Of a stretch of DNA of 52,216 nt, positions 1-8,775 are shown piece after piece. Position numbers and translations under genes: made by a program. Under the pieces are notes generated by a model. The model was given only the letters and a program-made list of their open reading frames with translations. It was not told the origin of the DNA and did not search any database. Source of the DNA: an uncultured Alsobacter sp. (lineage in GTDB: Bacteria; Pseudomonadota; Alphaproteobacteria; Rhizobiales; Beijerinckiaceae); contig NZ_CAMFHB010000045.1 in assembly GCF_945952055.1 (NCBI RefSeq), forward strand, positions 1-52,216, in the 5' to 3' direction. Position 1 is the first letter of the stretch. Each line of letters begins with the position of its first letter.

Positions 1-132
1 CATTCGCCGAGCCCGGCCGACGGCACGCGCGTGGCGGCGGAGGGCTTCGCCGCCGCGGCCGCGGCGCTCGACATCCGGCCGCGACCGGATGCCACACCCG
101 AAAGCGTCGCGGGATCGGCGCGCGCCAACTGA
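1..132 (+). CDS. C-terminal fragment of an unidentified protein
   Basis: An open frame enters from the left edge and ends at a TGA (130-132), giving 43 residues rich in Ala, Pro and Arg and ending in SARAN. No motif is recognisable, so the family cannot be named. The codons are as GC-rich in third position as in the neighbouring genes, which supports real coding. About 200 bases without a gene follow; these hold an unusually AT-rich patch (about 215-260) that may carry the promoter of the next gene. Confidence 0.35.
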   Translation, partial: HSPSPADGTRVAAEGFAAAAAALDIRPRPDATPESVAGSARAN

Positions 133-334
133 CGGCGACGCGACCGGTGAGCTGAGCGGCAGGTCAACGCTGCGGCAGCAGCCGGCACGGTCCCTTCGTT
201 CGAGGGTCCGCAATCCGGAATATGCAATTCTGTAACTTAGCATTTGTAAACCGCCGACTGGTACAACCAGCGCGGGTCTCGAGCGTGCGCATCCAGCCGG
301 ATCGTTCCTGAGATCCTGTCCGCCGGGTTCCGCC

Positions 335-736
335 ATGTCGCACGGTCAGCCGCCCTCCGCCCTCGCCATTTCCCGCGATCGCATGACCCTCGGCGTGACC
401 GTCAGGATCCTGCAGGACCTGGGCTATGACGCGGAAGGGGTGACGAGCGGAACGGACGCCATTCGTCGCCTCAGGGAGGGCCCCTGCGACGTCGTGGTGG
501 CCACCTTCGGCGCGCCACCCATGAACGGCTACGGATTGTGGGCCTTGCTGTCGGGCATGCCGCGCCTCGCGGACATCCCGTTCGTGCTGGCCTTGATGCC
601 CATCGAGCGCATGCGGCTGACGAACGAACGGCGGGAGATGCCCGCCACCATCGAAATCCCCTTCACGGCCCAGGGACTCGCCGCCGCGATCGAGCGGGCG
701 CGGCAGGGTGAAACCGTCGAAGTCTTCGAAATCTGA
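335..736 (+). CDS. Stand-alone degenerate receiver-domain protein
   Basis: A 133-residue protein with the pattern of a single CheY-like receiver and no output domain. The phosphorylation residues are missing. The acidic pair after strand 1 reads AISRD. The position that should hold the phospho-acceptor Asp is Thr in CDVVVATFGAPPMNGYG. The conserved Lys before the cis-Pro is Ile in IEIPF. It is therefore probably a pseudo-receiver that binds a partner without being phosphorylated; this is inference. The length equals one receiver domain. It ends 43 bases before the convergent CsbD gene. An AT-rich stretch at about 215-260 may hold its promoter, but no clear boxes are seen. Confidence 0.75.
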   Translation: MSHGQPPSALAISRDRMTLGVTVRILQDLGYDAEGVTSGTDAIRRLREGPCDVVVATFGAPPMNGYGLWALLSGMPRLADIPFVLALMPIERMRLTNERREMPATIEIPFTAQGLAAAIERARQGETVEVFEI

Positions 737-741
737 GAGTC

Positions 742-768
742 GCCGGCCCCGGGCATGCCGGGGCCGGC
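742..768. terminator. GC-rich hairpin between convergent genes
   Basis: A perfect 11-bp inverted repeat (GCCGGCCCCGG / CCGGGGCCGGC) around a 5-base loop lies exactly between the stops of the receiver gene and the csbD gene. It probably ends or protects transcripts from both sides. Neither flank has a convincing run of T, so it is not a textbook intrinsic terminator. Confidence 0.5.
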
Positions 769-779
769 CGAATTCAACG

Positions 780-995
780 TCAGAGCTTGCGGTTCACGGC
801 GTCGGCGGCGCGATTGGCCACGTCCTTCGCAGCGTCCTTGGTCTTGCCGACGGCCTGCTGCACTTCGCCCTTGGCTTCCTGCGCGGCGCCTTCGGCGCGC
901 AGGCGATCATTGCCGACCGCCTTGCCCACGCCCTGCTTGATGTTGCCGGCGGCTTCGTTCGCCATGCCCTTGATCTTGTCGCTCGTGCTACCCAT
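780..995 (-). CDS. CsbD family stress-response protein
   Basis: A 71-residue, Ala/Lys-rich, all-helical hydrophilic protein with the CsbD signature: [20 protein letters not shown] near the start, then [15 protein letters not shown] and a second copy of the G-(x)-QxAVGK pattern. Members are small stress-induced proteins of unknown biochemical role. The ATG at 995 is chosen because GGAG stands 7 bases upstream (gaaaaggagcacgcc); longer frames upstream have no CsbD similarity. A candidate EcfG-type promoter lies about 50 bases upstream, which fits the general stress response of alphaproteobacteria. Confidence 0.88.
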   Translation of the reverse strand: MGSTSDKIKGMANEAAGNIKQGVGKAVGNDRLRAEGAAQEAKGEVQQAVGKTKDAAKDVANRAADAVNRKL

Positions 996-1043
996 GGCGT
1001 GCTCCTTTTCGTCGTAGGGCCCCAGTGGCCCCGCCGCGCAAAC

Positions 1044-1068
1044 AACCTTCAGCACGAGCTTCGGTTCC
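1044..1068 (-). promoter_or_regulatory. Candidate EcfG-type (general stress sigma factor) promoter of csbD
   Basis: On the minus strand GGAAC (1068-1064) is followed after 16 bases by GGTT (1047-1044). This is close to the GGAAC-N16-19-CGTT pattern of EcfG-dependent promoters in alphaproteobacteria, with one mismatch in the -10 element. It ends about 49 bases before the csbD start codon. Confidence 0.45.
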
Positions 1069-1141
1069 GCCCCCCGGGTGGCGTTGCCACTCACGGATTG
1101 GTAAGGATGCGCCCTTCTGTGCGTCCTGGAAGCTGCCCATC

Positions 1142-2641
1142 GTGACCGTTCCCGCCGACCTCCCCCGACTCTCGGACCAGACGCTCGGCGCGATCCGCGC
1201 CGGCGTGACACGTCCCACCTACGACCGAGCGCGCATGAAGCTCGGCATCGTCCACCTGGGCCTCGGAGCCTTCGTGCGGGCCCACGTCGCCACCTACGTG
1301 GAAGACGTGCTCGCGCAGGAGTTCGCGCACTGGGGCATTGCGGGCGTCAGCCTGAAACGGCCCGACCAGCGCGACAAGCTCGCGCCACAGAACGCGCTCT
1401 ACACCGCGCTCCAGCGCGACGGCGACGGTGCGACGGCCCGTATCGTCGGCTGCGTCAAGAAGAGCCTCGTGGCGCCCGAGGATCCCGAATACCTGCTGGC
1501 GATGATGACCGACCGCGCGGCCCGCATCGTCAGCCTCACGATCACCGAGAAGGGCTATTGCCACGACCCGGCGACCGGCCGGCTCGACGAGCACCATCCC
1601 GACATCGTGCACGATCTCGCCAACCACGGCACGCCGCGGACGGCGGTGGGCCTCATCGTCGAGGCGCTGGAGCGTCGGCGCGTCGCGGGCTTCCCGCCCT
1701 TTACCGTGCTGTGCTGCGACAATCTTCCGCACAACGGCCGCCTCGTCCGCGATCTCGTGGTGGACTTCGCCGCGCTGCGCGAGACCGGCCTCGCGACCTG
1801 GATCGAAGCCCACGGTGCCTTCCCGTCGACCATGGTGGACCGGATCGTGCCGGCCACCACCGACGCCGACATCGCGGCCGTCGCGACGGCGACCGGCCTG
1901 TACGACGCGGCGCCGGTGGTGCACGAGCCTTTCCGGCAGTGGGTCGTCGAGGACACCTTCATCGATGGCGAGCGCCCCGCCTTCGAGCGCGTCGGCGTCG
2001 AGCTCGTGGGCGACGTGGCCCCGTTCGAGGAGATGAAGCTCCGGATGCTGAACGGCGCTCATTCCTCGCTCGCCTATCTCGGCTACCTGGCCGGATACGA
2101 GACGATCGCCGACACCGTTGGAGACGCCGTGTTCGCGCGCTTCGTGGCGCGGCTGTGGGCCGACGAGATCGTCCCCGTGGTGAAGGCGCCGGCCGGCGTC
2201 GACCTCAACGCCTATGCGGGCCAACTGCTCGCGCGCTTCGCCAACAAGGCGATCCGTCACCGGACGTGGCAGATCGCCATGGACGGCTCCCAGAAGCTGC
2301 CGCAGCGTCTCCTCTTCACGATCCGCGAGCGGCTCGCGGCGGGCCTTCCGATCCCCTGCCTCGCCCTCGCGGTCGCCGCCTGGATCCGGTACGTCTCCGG
2401 CGTCGACGAGAAGGGCGCGGCGATCGACGTGCGCGATCCGATGGCGGCGCAGCTGCGCGACAGGATCGAGGGCGCGGGGCCGGACGCTGCCGCGCGCGCC
2501 CGCGCCGTTCTCCAGGTCGAGGCCATCTTCGGCACGGATCTTCCGCGCGAGCCGGCGTTCATCGGCGCGGTCGAGGCCGCGGCCCGCCTGCTGGCCGACA
2601 AGGGAGCACGCGGAGCGGCCGCCACCCTGGCGGCCGGCTGA
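1142..2641 (+). CDS. Mannitol dehydrogenase family oxidoreductase (mannitol 2-dehydrogenase / fructuronate reductase type)
   Basis: A 499-residue NAD(P)-dependent polyol dehydrogenase of the long-chain mannitol dehydrogenase family, which interconverts mannitol and fructose or fructuronate and mannonate in the cytoplasm. The Rossmann start is [14 protein letters not shown] and the catalytic stretch is [16 protein letters not shown], with the family Lys, Asn and His. In the N-terminal loop, His-Arg-Ala-His of most members reads Val-Arg-Ala-His. The GTG at 1142 is chosen because GGAAG stands 9 bases upstream and the family similarity begins just after; the frame stays open further upstream to 1025. 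No sugar transporter adjoins it, so the substrate cannot be fixed. Confidence 0.85.
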   Translation: MTVPADLPRLSDQTLGAIRAGVTRPTYDRARMKLGIVHLGLGAFVRAHVATYVEDVLAQEFAHWGIAGVSLKRPDQRDKLAPQNALYTALQRDGDGATARIVGCVKKSLVAPEDPEYLLAMMTDRAARIVSLTITEKGYCHDPATGRLDEHHPDIVHDLANHGTPRTAVGLIVEALERRRVAGFPPFTVLCCDNLPHNGRLVRDLVVDFAALRETGLATWIEAHGAFPSTMVDRIVPATTDADIAAVATATGLYDAAPVVHEPFRQWVVEDTFIDGERPAFERVGVELVGDVAPFEEMKLRMLNGAHSSLAYLGYLAGYETIADTVGDAVFARFVARLWADEIVPVVKAPAGVDLNAYAGQLLARFANKAIRHRTWQIAMDGSQKLPQRLLFTIRERLAAGLPIPCLALAVAAWIRYVSGVDEKGAAIDVRDPMAAQLRDRIEGAGPDAAARARAVLQVEAIFGTDLPREPAFIGAVEAAARLLADKGARGAAATLAAG

Positions 2642-2701
2642 ACGGCCTTTCGAAAAGGTTCCCCGGTCTTCGCGTGACGTCATGCCGCAAGCTGCCGCGG
2701 C

Positions 2702-2730
2702 TTGAGAACAAAGAGGGAACTCTGTACGGT
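2702..2730 (+). promoter_or_regulatory. SOS (LexA) box inside a candidate promoter of the radical SAM-UdgX operon
   Basis: GAAC-AAAGAGG-GAAC at 2706-2720 is the reverse complement of GTTC-N7-GTTC, the LexA operator of alphaproteobacteria. It falls inside the spacer of a candidate promoter: TTGAGA (2702-2707), 17 bases, TACGGT (2725-2730). It ends 43 bases before the start of the radical SAM gene and lies in the only untranslated gap of this region, so LexA bound here would be expected to block transcription. Confidence 0.65.
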
Positions 2731-2763
2731 CGCGACCCGTCATCGGCGACCTGCATTGGGCTC

Positions 2764-3984
2764 ATGGACATCAAGACGAAGCTGGAGATCCTCGCCGACG
2801 CGGCGAAATACGACGCGTCCTGTGCCTCGAGCGGCGGCCAGAAGCGCGACTCGCGGGACGGCAAGGGGCTGGGCTCATCCGGGGGCTCGGGCATCTGCCA
2901 CAGCTACACCCCCGACGGACGCTGCGTGTCCCTGCTCAAGATCCTGCTGACCAACGCCTGCGTCTACGATTGCCTGTACTGCATCAACCGGTCGTCCAGC
3001 CACGTCCGGCGGGCACGGTTCACGGTCGAGGAGGTGGTGAAGCTCACCCTCGACTTCTACAAGCGCAACTACATCGAGGGGCTGTTCCTGTCCTCCGGGA
3101 TCATCCGCAGTCCCGACTACACGATGGAGGAACTGGTGAGGGTGGCACGCACCCTGCGCGAGGAGCACCTGTTCCGCGGCTACATCCACCTGAAGGTCAT
3201 CCCCAACGCCGATCCCCTGCTGGTCGAGGAAGCCGGGCGGTGGGCCGACAGGCTCAGCGTCAATGTCGAGCTGCCGAAGCCCGAGAGCCTCCAGGCGCTG
3301 GCTCCCCGCAAGGAGATCAAGGACATCCGCAAGGCCATGGGCCGCCTGCGCACGACGATCGAGGAAGCACCACGCTCCAAGGGGCGGTCCTTCGCGCCGG
3401 CCGGCCAGTCGACACAGATGATCGTCGGCGCGGACGGGTCGGACGATTCGCAGATCCTCTCCACCAGCGCGTCGCTCTACGGGTCCTACCGCCTGCGTCG
3501 CGTCTACTACTCGGCGTTCAGCCCCATTCCGGACGCCAGCCAGGCGCTGCCCCTGAAGCCGGCTCCCCTGGTGCGCGAGAACAGGCTGTACCAGGCCGAC
3601 TGGCTGATGCGCTTCTACGGTTTCGACGTCGAGGAGATCGTCGACAGGGCGCAGGGCGGCATGCTCGACCTCGACATCGATCCGAAGCTCGCCTGGGCGC
3701 TCCGCCACCGCGAGCGCTTTCCGCTGGACGTGAACAAGGCCACGCGCGAGGACCTGCTGCGGGTGCCCGGCCTCGGCGTGCGGACCGTCGACCGGATCCT
3801 CGTGTCGCGGCGGGTGCGCAGCCTGCGCACGGACGACCTGGCGCGCCTGAGGGTGCCGCTGCGCAAGGCGCTGCCCTTCGTGGTTCTCCCCGACCACCGC
3901 CCGACGAAGCTTCTCGACGCGCCCGACCTCGCCGCCAGGCTTCGGCCAGCCCCGCGCCAGCTGGACCTCTTCGCCGCCCCATGA
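2764..3984 (+). CDS. Putative DNA modification/repair radical SAM protein (UDG-linked)
   Basis: A 406-residue radical SAM enzyme. The 4Fe-4S-binding motif is CVYDCLYC (Cys66, Cys70, Cys73), preceded by the glycine-rich GSSGGSGICHSYTP. Near residues 320-350 a helix-hairpin-helix-like stretch, NKATREDLLRVPGLGVRTVD, suggests DNA contact. The protein resembles the family annotated as putative DNA modification/repair radical SAM protein, always paired with a UDG-like gene. The reaction is not known. The ATG at 2764 is taken because the family similarity starts at MDIKTKLEILADAAKYD. It overlaps the next gene by 4 bases (ATGA), so the two are co-translated. A candidate SOS box lies just upstream. 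Confidence 0.88.
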   Translation: MDIKTKLEILADAAKYDASCASSGGQKRDSRDGKGLGSSGGSGICHSYTPDGRCVSLLKILLTNACVYDCLYCINRSSSHVRRARFTVEEVVKLTLDFYKRNYIEGLFLSSGIIRSPDYTMEELVRVARTLREEHLFRGYIHLKVIPNADPLLVEEAGRWADRLSVNVELPKPESLQALAPRKEIKDIRKAMGRLRTTIEEAPRSKGRSFAPAGQSTQMIVGADGSDDSQILSTSASLYGSYRLRRVYYSAFSPIPDASQALPLKPAPLVRENRLYQADWLMRFYGFDVEEIVDRAQGGMLDLDIDPKLAWALRHRERFPLDVNKATREDLLRVPGLGVRTVDRILVSRRVRSLRTDDLARLRVPLRKALPFVVLPDHRPTKLLDAPDLAARLRPAPRQLDLFAAP

Positions 3985-5423
3985 CCCGCGTTCGCCTCGC
4001 CGCCGAGACGGACTTTTCGGGCTTCCGGGCCGCGGCACGCGACCTTCTCCGGCAGGGCGTGGAGCCCAGGGACGTGGAGTTCGCGGTGGCAGGGCACGAG
4101 CCCGGCCTGTTCGAGGACGCGCCGGCCGGGGGCGGCCCGACGGCCTCGTCGCGGCCCGTCCCCGCGGTCTCCCGCGCCTTCCTGTCGACGATCGCTTCGG
4201 CGTCGCTCCATCGCGAGCCCGCCCGGTTCGCCCTGATCTACCGGATCCTCTGGCGGCTGGTCGACGAGCCGGGCCTCGCGCAGGTGGCCTCCGACCCCGA
4301 CGTGGCGCGCCTCGGCGCCCTGGCGAAGGCGGTGCGGCGCGACATCCACAAGATGCACGCCTTCGTGCGCTTCCGGGCCGTCGAAGGTCCGGACGGCGAA
4401 GCCTTCATCGCCTGGTACGAGCCCGATCACCACGTGGTCGAGGCGGCGGCCCCGTTCTTCGCCCGGCGCTTCGCCAGCCTCCTGTGGACGATCCTGACCC
4501 CGGAGCGCTGCGTGCGCTGGACGGGCGACGCGCTGGAGTACAGCGACGGGGTCGACCGGGCGGTCGCGCCGACCGGGGACGACCTCGAGGACCTCTGGCG
4601 TCGCTACTATGCGAGCGTCTTCAACCCCGCGCGGGTCAATCCCACGGCGATGCGGGCCGAGATGCCGCGTCGGTTCTGGCGGAACCTGCCCGAGGCGCAA
4701 CTCATTCAGGACCTCGTGGCGGAGGCGCCGAGCCGGGCCGCCGCCATGGTGGCGGCCGCGCCGACGCTGCCGGTGGCACGGCGGGGAGCGAAGCTGGTGG
4801 ACGAGGACGCAGAACGGTCGGAAGCGGCGGCGCCCGGGCTGCCGGCGCTTGCCGACCGGATCCAGGGTTGCCGCGAGTGCCCGCTGTGGGAGCCCGCGAC
4901 CCAGGGGGTGCCCGGCGAGGGCCCCGCGCACGCGGCCCTGATGATCGTGGGCGAGCAGCCCGGCGACGAGGAGGACCTGGCCGGCAGGCCCTTCGTTGGA
5001 CCGGCCGGACGCCTGCTCGACAGGGCGCTGGCGCAGGCCGGCGTGCCCAGGGACGCCGTCTACGTCACGAATGCCGTGAAGCACTTCAAGTTCGAGCCGC
5101 GCGGCAAGCGGCGCATCCACAAGAAGCCCGAGGCGCGGGAGATCCGGGCCTGCCTGCCGTGGCTGGAGCAGGAGTTCACGCTCGTTCGACCCGACGTCGT
5201 CGTGATGCTGGGCGCATCGGCCGCGCAAGCCGTGCTCGGGCACACGGTCGCCGTCACCCGCGTCCGCGGCGAGGTGCTGGACCTCGCCGAGGGGCGGCGG
5301 GGCCTCGTCACGACGCACCCGTCCTACGTGCTGCGCCTGCCGGACCGTGAGGCCGCGGAGGCGGCTTTCGAGGCCCTGGTGCGCGACCTCGCGCAGGCCT
5401 GGGCCCTGGCTCGCCCGGCCTGA
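3981..5423 (+). CDS. DUF4130 - UdgX-type uracil-DNA glycosylase fusion
   Basis: A 480-residue two-domain protein. Residues 1 to about 255 match the DUF4130/SAM-linked region (for example DIHKMHAFVRFR and the FARRFASLLWTILTP stretch). From about 285 it is a UdgX glycosylase: CRECPLW, the active-site GEQPGDEED (from Gly324), the inserted loop GKRRIHKKP with His380, and HPSYVLR. In UdgX proteins the loop His forms a covalent bond to the sugar of excised-uracil DNA. Only three Cys are obvious in the glycosylase domain (two in CxxC, one in RACLPWL), so the fourth iron-sulfur ligand is unclear. The start overlaps the radical SAM stop by 4 bases. A repair role is well supported; what the partner does is not. 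Confidence 0.9.
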   Translation: MTRVRLAAETDFSGFRAAARDLLRQGVEPRDVEFAVAGHEPGLFEDAPAGGGPTASSRPVPAVSRAFLSTIASASLHREPARFALIYRILWRLVDEPGLAQVASDPDVARLGALAKAVRRDIHKMHAFVRFRAVEGPDGEAFIAWYEPDHHVVEAAAPFFARRFASLLWTILTPERCVRWTGDALEYSDGVDRAVAPTGDDLEDLWRRYYASVFNPARVNPTAMRAEMPRRFWRNLPEAQLIQDLVAEAPSRAAAMVAAAPTLPVARRGAKLVDEDAERSEAAAPGLPALADRIQGCRECPLWEPATQGVPGEGPAHAALMIVGEQPGDEEDLAGRPFVGPAGRLLDRALAQAGVPRDAVYVTNAVKHFKFEPRGKRRIHKKPEAREIRACLPWLEQEFTLVRPDVVVMLGASAAQAVLGHTVAVTRVRGEVLDLAEGRRGLVTTHPSYVLRLPDREAAEAAFEALVRDLAQAWALARPA

Positions 5424-5444
5424 GCCGGGCAGACGCCGCCCTCG

Positions 5445-7421
5445 TCAGAATTCGTCCCAGCCGCCGGCCACCTTCTTCGACGCCGTCTTGCGGCCACCCG
5501 TGTCGAAGGCGTCTTCGGCGAGCTTGCGAAGCCGGCTCGGCTCGTTGATCGCCACCCGCGCGGCCGGCCGGGCAGCCGGCGCCGGCGTCGGCTTGACGCT
5601 GCTGGCGCGCAAGGCATGCTCGCGCACCCGGAAGCTCGACACCAGATCGCTCAGCTGCTCGATCTGCGTGGCCAGCGCATCGGCCGACGCCGCGCTTTCC
5701 TCGGCCAGCGCCGCGTTCTGCTGGGTCATGTCGTCCATGTGGGCGACGGCCTGGCTCATCTCGTCGATGCCGTTGGCCTGCTCTGCAGCGGCGGTCGAGA
5801 TTTCCGACACGGTGCCGGCGACCCGGCGCGACGCGTCGACGATCTGGCCGAGGACGTCACCGGCCGAGCGCACGAGCTTTACGCCCTGGGCGACCTCCGA
5901 GGTGGAGGTGCTGATGAGGGCCGAGATGTCCTTGGCCGCCTCGGACGAGCGCTGGGCCAACGTGCGCACTTCGGATGCGACGACGGCGAAGCCCTTGCCC
6001 GCCTCGCCCGCCCGCGCCGCCTCGACCGCGGCGTTGAGCGCGAGAAGGTTCGTCTGGAAGGCGATGTCGTCGATGACCGAGGTGATGTCGGTGATCTTGG
6101 AGGAGGCCTGCTCGATGCGGGCCATGGCCTCCACCGCGTTGGTGACGATGGAGCCGCCGTGCGTGGCGACCGTGATCGCCTCCTCGGCGAGATCGACCGC
6201 CTGGCGCGAGGAGGCCGCCGATGCCTTGACCGAGGCGGCGAGCTCCTCCGTCGTGGCGGCGGTCTGCTCGAGCGAGGACGCCTGCTCCTCCGTCCTCTTG
6301 GACAGATCGCCGGCGCCGGCGGTGATTTCGCGCGCCGAGGACGCCACGGTGATGGCCGTCTCCTGGATCCCGCCCATGGTTTCGGCGAGCCGCTCGACGG
6401 TCGCGTTGAAGGTGACGCGGAGCGCGTCGTACTCGCCGGGGAACGAGGTCGTGATCCGGTAGGTCAGGTTGCCGGTCGACAGTTCGTTCAGGGCCTCGCC
6501 GAGGCTTCCCACGACGCGGGCCTGCGCCGAGTGGGCCTCGCCCTGGAGACGCATGGCTTCCGCCTGCTCCTCCTCGCGGACCTTGCGCTCGCTGTCGCCA
6601 CGCTGGCGCTCGCGCTCGGCCTCGCGCTCCAGGGCATCCTGGCGAACCGCTGCGGCACGCAGGCGTCCGAAGGCATCGGACATGTCGTCGATCTCCGGCG
6701 TCCCCGAGGGCGGGGGCGGCTGGATGACCAGGTCCCCGGCGGCCAGGCCGCCCATGGCCCGTCGCAGGATCAGCAGCGGCGCGAGGCTGCGGCGAACGAT
6801 CCAGGCGAGCAGCAGCGGCCCGAGGATGGTGGCCAGCACAGCGGCGATGGCGATGTCGCGGAGAAGTTCGCTCTGGGTGGCGAGGAATTCCGACTTCTTC
6901 ACGCCGACGAAGAGGATGCCCAGAACGCTGCCGTCGGTGCCCTTGATGGGGTCGTAAATGGTGAAGTAGCGCTCGCCGAGAATGTCGGCCTCGCCCTCAT
7001 AGCGCTTGCCGCTCTTGATGACGGCGTCGTAGGCCGGCCCCTGGGCGAGCCGCGTGCCCACCGCGCGCGTGCCGTCGGGCTTGGCCACGTTGGTCGTGAC
7101 GCGCAGGTCGCCCATGAACACCGTGGCCACGCCGCCGGCGATGGTGCGGACCCGGTCGACGCTCGAGAAGTCGCCGTTCACGGCCCCCTGGCCGAAGAAG
7201 AGCGTGTCCCCTTCGCGACGGGGCGCACCCTTCTGCGACAGCAGGTCTCGCAGGAGGTTGAGATTGGTGTTGAGGGCGGCCTGCGCCCGTGCGCGCAGCG
7301 CTGCGTCCGCATCGTCGTAGGCTTTCCAGGCGACCCCTGCCGCCACGATCGACACGATCAGGGCGCCCGCAACGGCGATGCGCGCGCTCAAGGATCGCAG
7401 GGCCTTGGGAAAACGGAACAT
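5445..7421 (-). CDS. Methyl-accepting chemotaxis protein with periplasmic Cache domain
   Basis: A 658-residue chemoreceptor in the inner membrane. In order: a first membrane segment (residues about 12-32), a periplasmic Cache-type sensor ending in [12 protein letters not shown], a second membrane segment near 190-210, two HAMP-like stretches separated by a Glu/Arg-rich coiled coil, and a signalling domain with the conserved hairpin tip region ([20 protein letters not shown]). The C terminus, GGWDEF, resembles the W-[E/D]-x-F pentapeptide that tethers CheR/CheB. The ATG at 7421 is preferred because the membrane segment follows directly; an upstream in-frame start at 7463 is possible. The gene converges on udgX with 21 bases between stops. 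Confidence 0.92.
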   Translation of the reverse strand: MFRFPKALRSLSARIAVAGALIVSIVAAGVAWKAYDDADAALRARAQAALNTNLNLLRDLLSQKGAPRREGDTLFFGQGAVNGDFSSVDRVRTIAGGVATVFMGDLRVTTNVAKPDGTRAVGTRLAQGPAYDAVIKSGKRYEGEADILGERYFTIYDPIKGTDGSVLGILFVGVKKSEFLATQSELLRDIAIAAVLATILGPLLLAWIVRRSLAPLLILRRAMGGLAAGDLVIQPPPPSGTPEIDDMSDAFGRLRAAAVRQDALEREAERERQRGDSERKVREEEQAEAMRLQGEAHSAQARVVGSLGEALNELSTGNLTYRITTSFPGEYDALRVTFNATVERLAETMGGIQETAITVASSAREITAGAGDLSKRTEEQASSLEQTAATTEELAASVKASAASSRQAVDLAEEAITVATHGGSIVTNAVEAMARIEQASSKITDITSVIDDIAFQTNLLALNAAVEAARAGEAGKGFAVVASEVRTLAQRSSEAAKDISALISTSTSEVAQGVKLVRSAGDVLGQIVDASRRVAGTVSEISTAAAEQANGIDEMSQAVAHMDDMTQQNAALAEESAASADALATQIEQLSDLVSSFRVREHALRASSVKPTPAPAARPAARVAINEPSRLRKLAEDAFDTGGRKTASKKVAGGWDEF

Positions 7422-7475
7422 GAGGATCACCCCGGAAACGATGTAACGGAGTGATTTACGCAAAAATGCTTACAA

Positions 7476-7498
7476 CTGGACTAATGCGCACAGTCCAG
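7476..7498. promoter_or_regulatory. Inverted repeat upstream of the chemoreceptor gene
   Basis: CTGGACT and AGTCCAG form perfect 7-bp arms around 9 bases, 55 bases upstream of the chemoreceptor start and just past the end of the MetE-like gene. It could be an operator or a small hairpin ending the long minus-strand operon; no T-run follows it. Confidence 0.3.
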
Positions 7499-7570
7499 AA
7501 AGCGAGGGGCAGCCCACCGGACGGTCGCCTGCCCTTCGCTATTCACCGCTCTTCTTGGGGTGGGGAGCGT

Positions 7571-8698
7571 TCAGACCCTTTTGGAGGCGATCGCGGCACC
7601 TTCCACGAGGGAGGAGAGCTTGGTCCAGGCGATCTCCGGATCGACCGCGCCGAAGCCGGCGAAGGTCGAGAAGCCGCAATCGGTTCCGGCGATCACGCGG
7701 TCCGGTCCCACCGCATCGATGAACGACCGCAGCCGCTGGGCGACGAGCTCGGGATGCTCGACGAAGTTCGTCGTCGAGTCGAGGCATCCCGGGATCAGCA
7801 CGAGGTCGTCGGGCGTCCGCTGCTGCGTCCAGACCGTCCACTCGTGCGCGTGGCGCGGATTGGAGGCCTCGAAGAGGAGGCCCCCGATCCTGGCCTTCAG
7901 CAGCACGGGCAGGATCCGGCCGAGCGCGATGTCGCGCGTATGCGGCCCCTCGTAGTTGCCCCAACACACGTGCATCCGGACGCGGTCCTTGGGGACGTTG
8001 CGCAGGGCGTGGTTGAGCACCTCGACATGGATCTCGGCGCGGCGGACGAAGCCCTCCTCGTCGAGAGTCTTGTACATCATGTGCCGCCCGAGCCCGAGAT
8101 CCGGCGCATCGATCTGCAGCACCAGACCGGCGGCGACGATGGCCTCGTACTCGGCGCGCATGCCTTCGGCGAGGTCGCGGAGATAGTCGTCGAGCGAGGC
8201 GTGGTGGTCGGAAGGCTGGAACAGGGCGATGACGCCCGGGCTCGCCGCGTTCATGAAGCCGTCGCGGTACCCCGCGGCGCCCATGGCGGAGGTCATGGCG
8301 TCGAGATCCTTGCGCAGCGGCTCCATCGACTTCACCGCGATGGGCCCCACGCACCGTGGGCGGCGGTACTGCGGTGTCCCGCCCGCCTTCGCCAGGCGCA
8401 TCTTGAAATCGGGATAGTCGTCGAGATCCTGCGGAGGGTCGCGCGGGCTGTCGCCGTCGAACCCGGTCAGCCGGTCCTTGATGTACGTGGCGTAGGAGAT
8501 CTTGGAGGTCTCCCCGTCCGACGGGATGTCGATGCCGACCTGACGCTGCCTTGCGACGATGGCACGGGTGGCCTGCGTCATCACCTCGTCATAGGCCGAG
8601 GCGTCGAAAGGCAGGCCCTTCTCGCGTCCGAACAGGAGGTCGGCCACGAGGGCCGAACGGGGCAGCGAACCGACATGGGTCGTGCGGATGGTGGTCAA
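7571..8698 (-). CDS. MetE C-terminal-domain-like (cobalamin-independent methionine synthase family) protein
   Basis: A 375-residue TIM-barrel protein of the UROD/MetE superfamily, about half the length of true MetE and matching only its catalytic C-terminal half. It has the opening TTHVGSLPR, the metal-site pattern MHVCWGNYEG (His and Cys) and the late Cys in AGTDCGF, so zinc binding and a methyl or related transfer are plausible. Such short members are often not methionine synthases but act in catabolic clusters. The start is a TTG at 8698, chosen for a strong GGGAGG 6 bases upstream and because similarity begins at once. It is the last gene of the minus-strand operon running from the ABC ATPase, so it probably processes the imported compound. 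Confidence 0.82.
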   Translation of the reverse strand: MTTIRTTHVGSLPRSALVADLLFGREKGLPFDASAYDEVMTQATRAIVARQRQVGIDIPSDGETSKISYATYIKDRLTGFDGDSPRDPPQDLDDYPDFKMRLAKAGGTPQYRRPRCVGPIAVKSMEPLRKDLDAMTSAMGAAGYRDGFMNAASPGVIALFQPSDHHASLDDYLRDLAEGMRAEYEAIVAAGLVLQIDAPDLGLGRHMMYKTLDEEGFVRRAEIHVEVLNHALRNVPKDRVRMHVCWGNYEGPHTRDIALGRILPVLLKARIGGLLFEASNPRHAHEWTVWTQQRTPDDLVLIPGCLDSTTNFVEHPELVAQRLRSFIDAVGPDRVIAGTDCGFSTFAGFGAVDPEIAWTKLSSLVEGAAIASKRV

Positions 8699-8775
8699 GG
8701 CGGGCCTCCCTGGTCCTAGCGGGCGCGGAGCATCGCCGGGCCCGGATTGTCGTGGCTTGATGGGCTTGGCGGCCG

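Noticed and set aside
1091-2743. A 550-residue antisense frame opposite the mannitol dehydrogenase gene
   Set aside because: Composition typical of GC-bias shadows and no recognisable motif.
7571-8698. Annotation as full methionine synthase metE
   Set aside because: Only the C-terminal catalytic half is present and the gene sits in a catabolic operon, so a general family name is safer.
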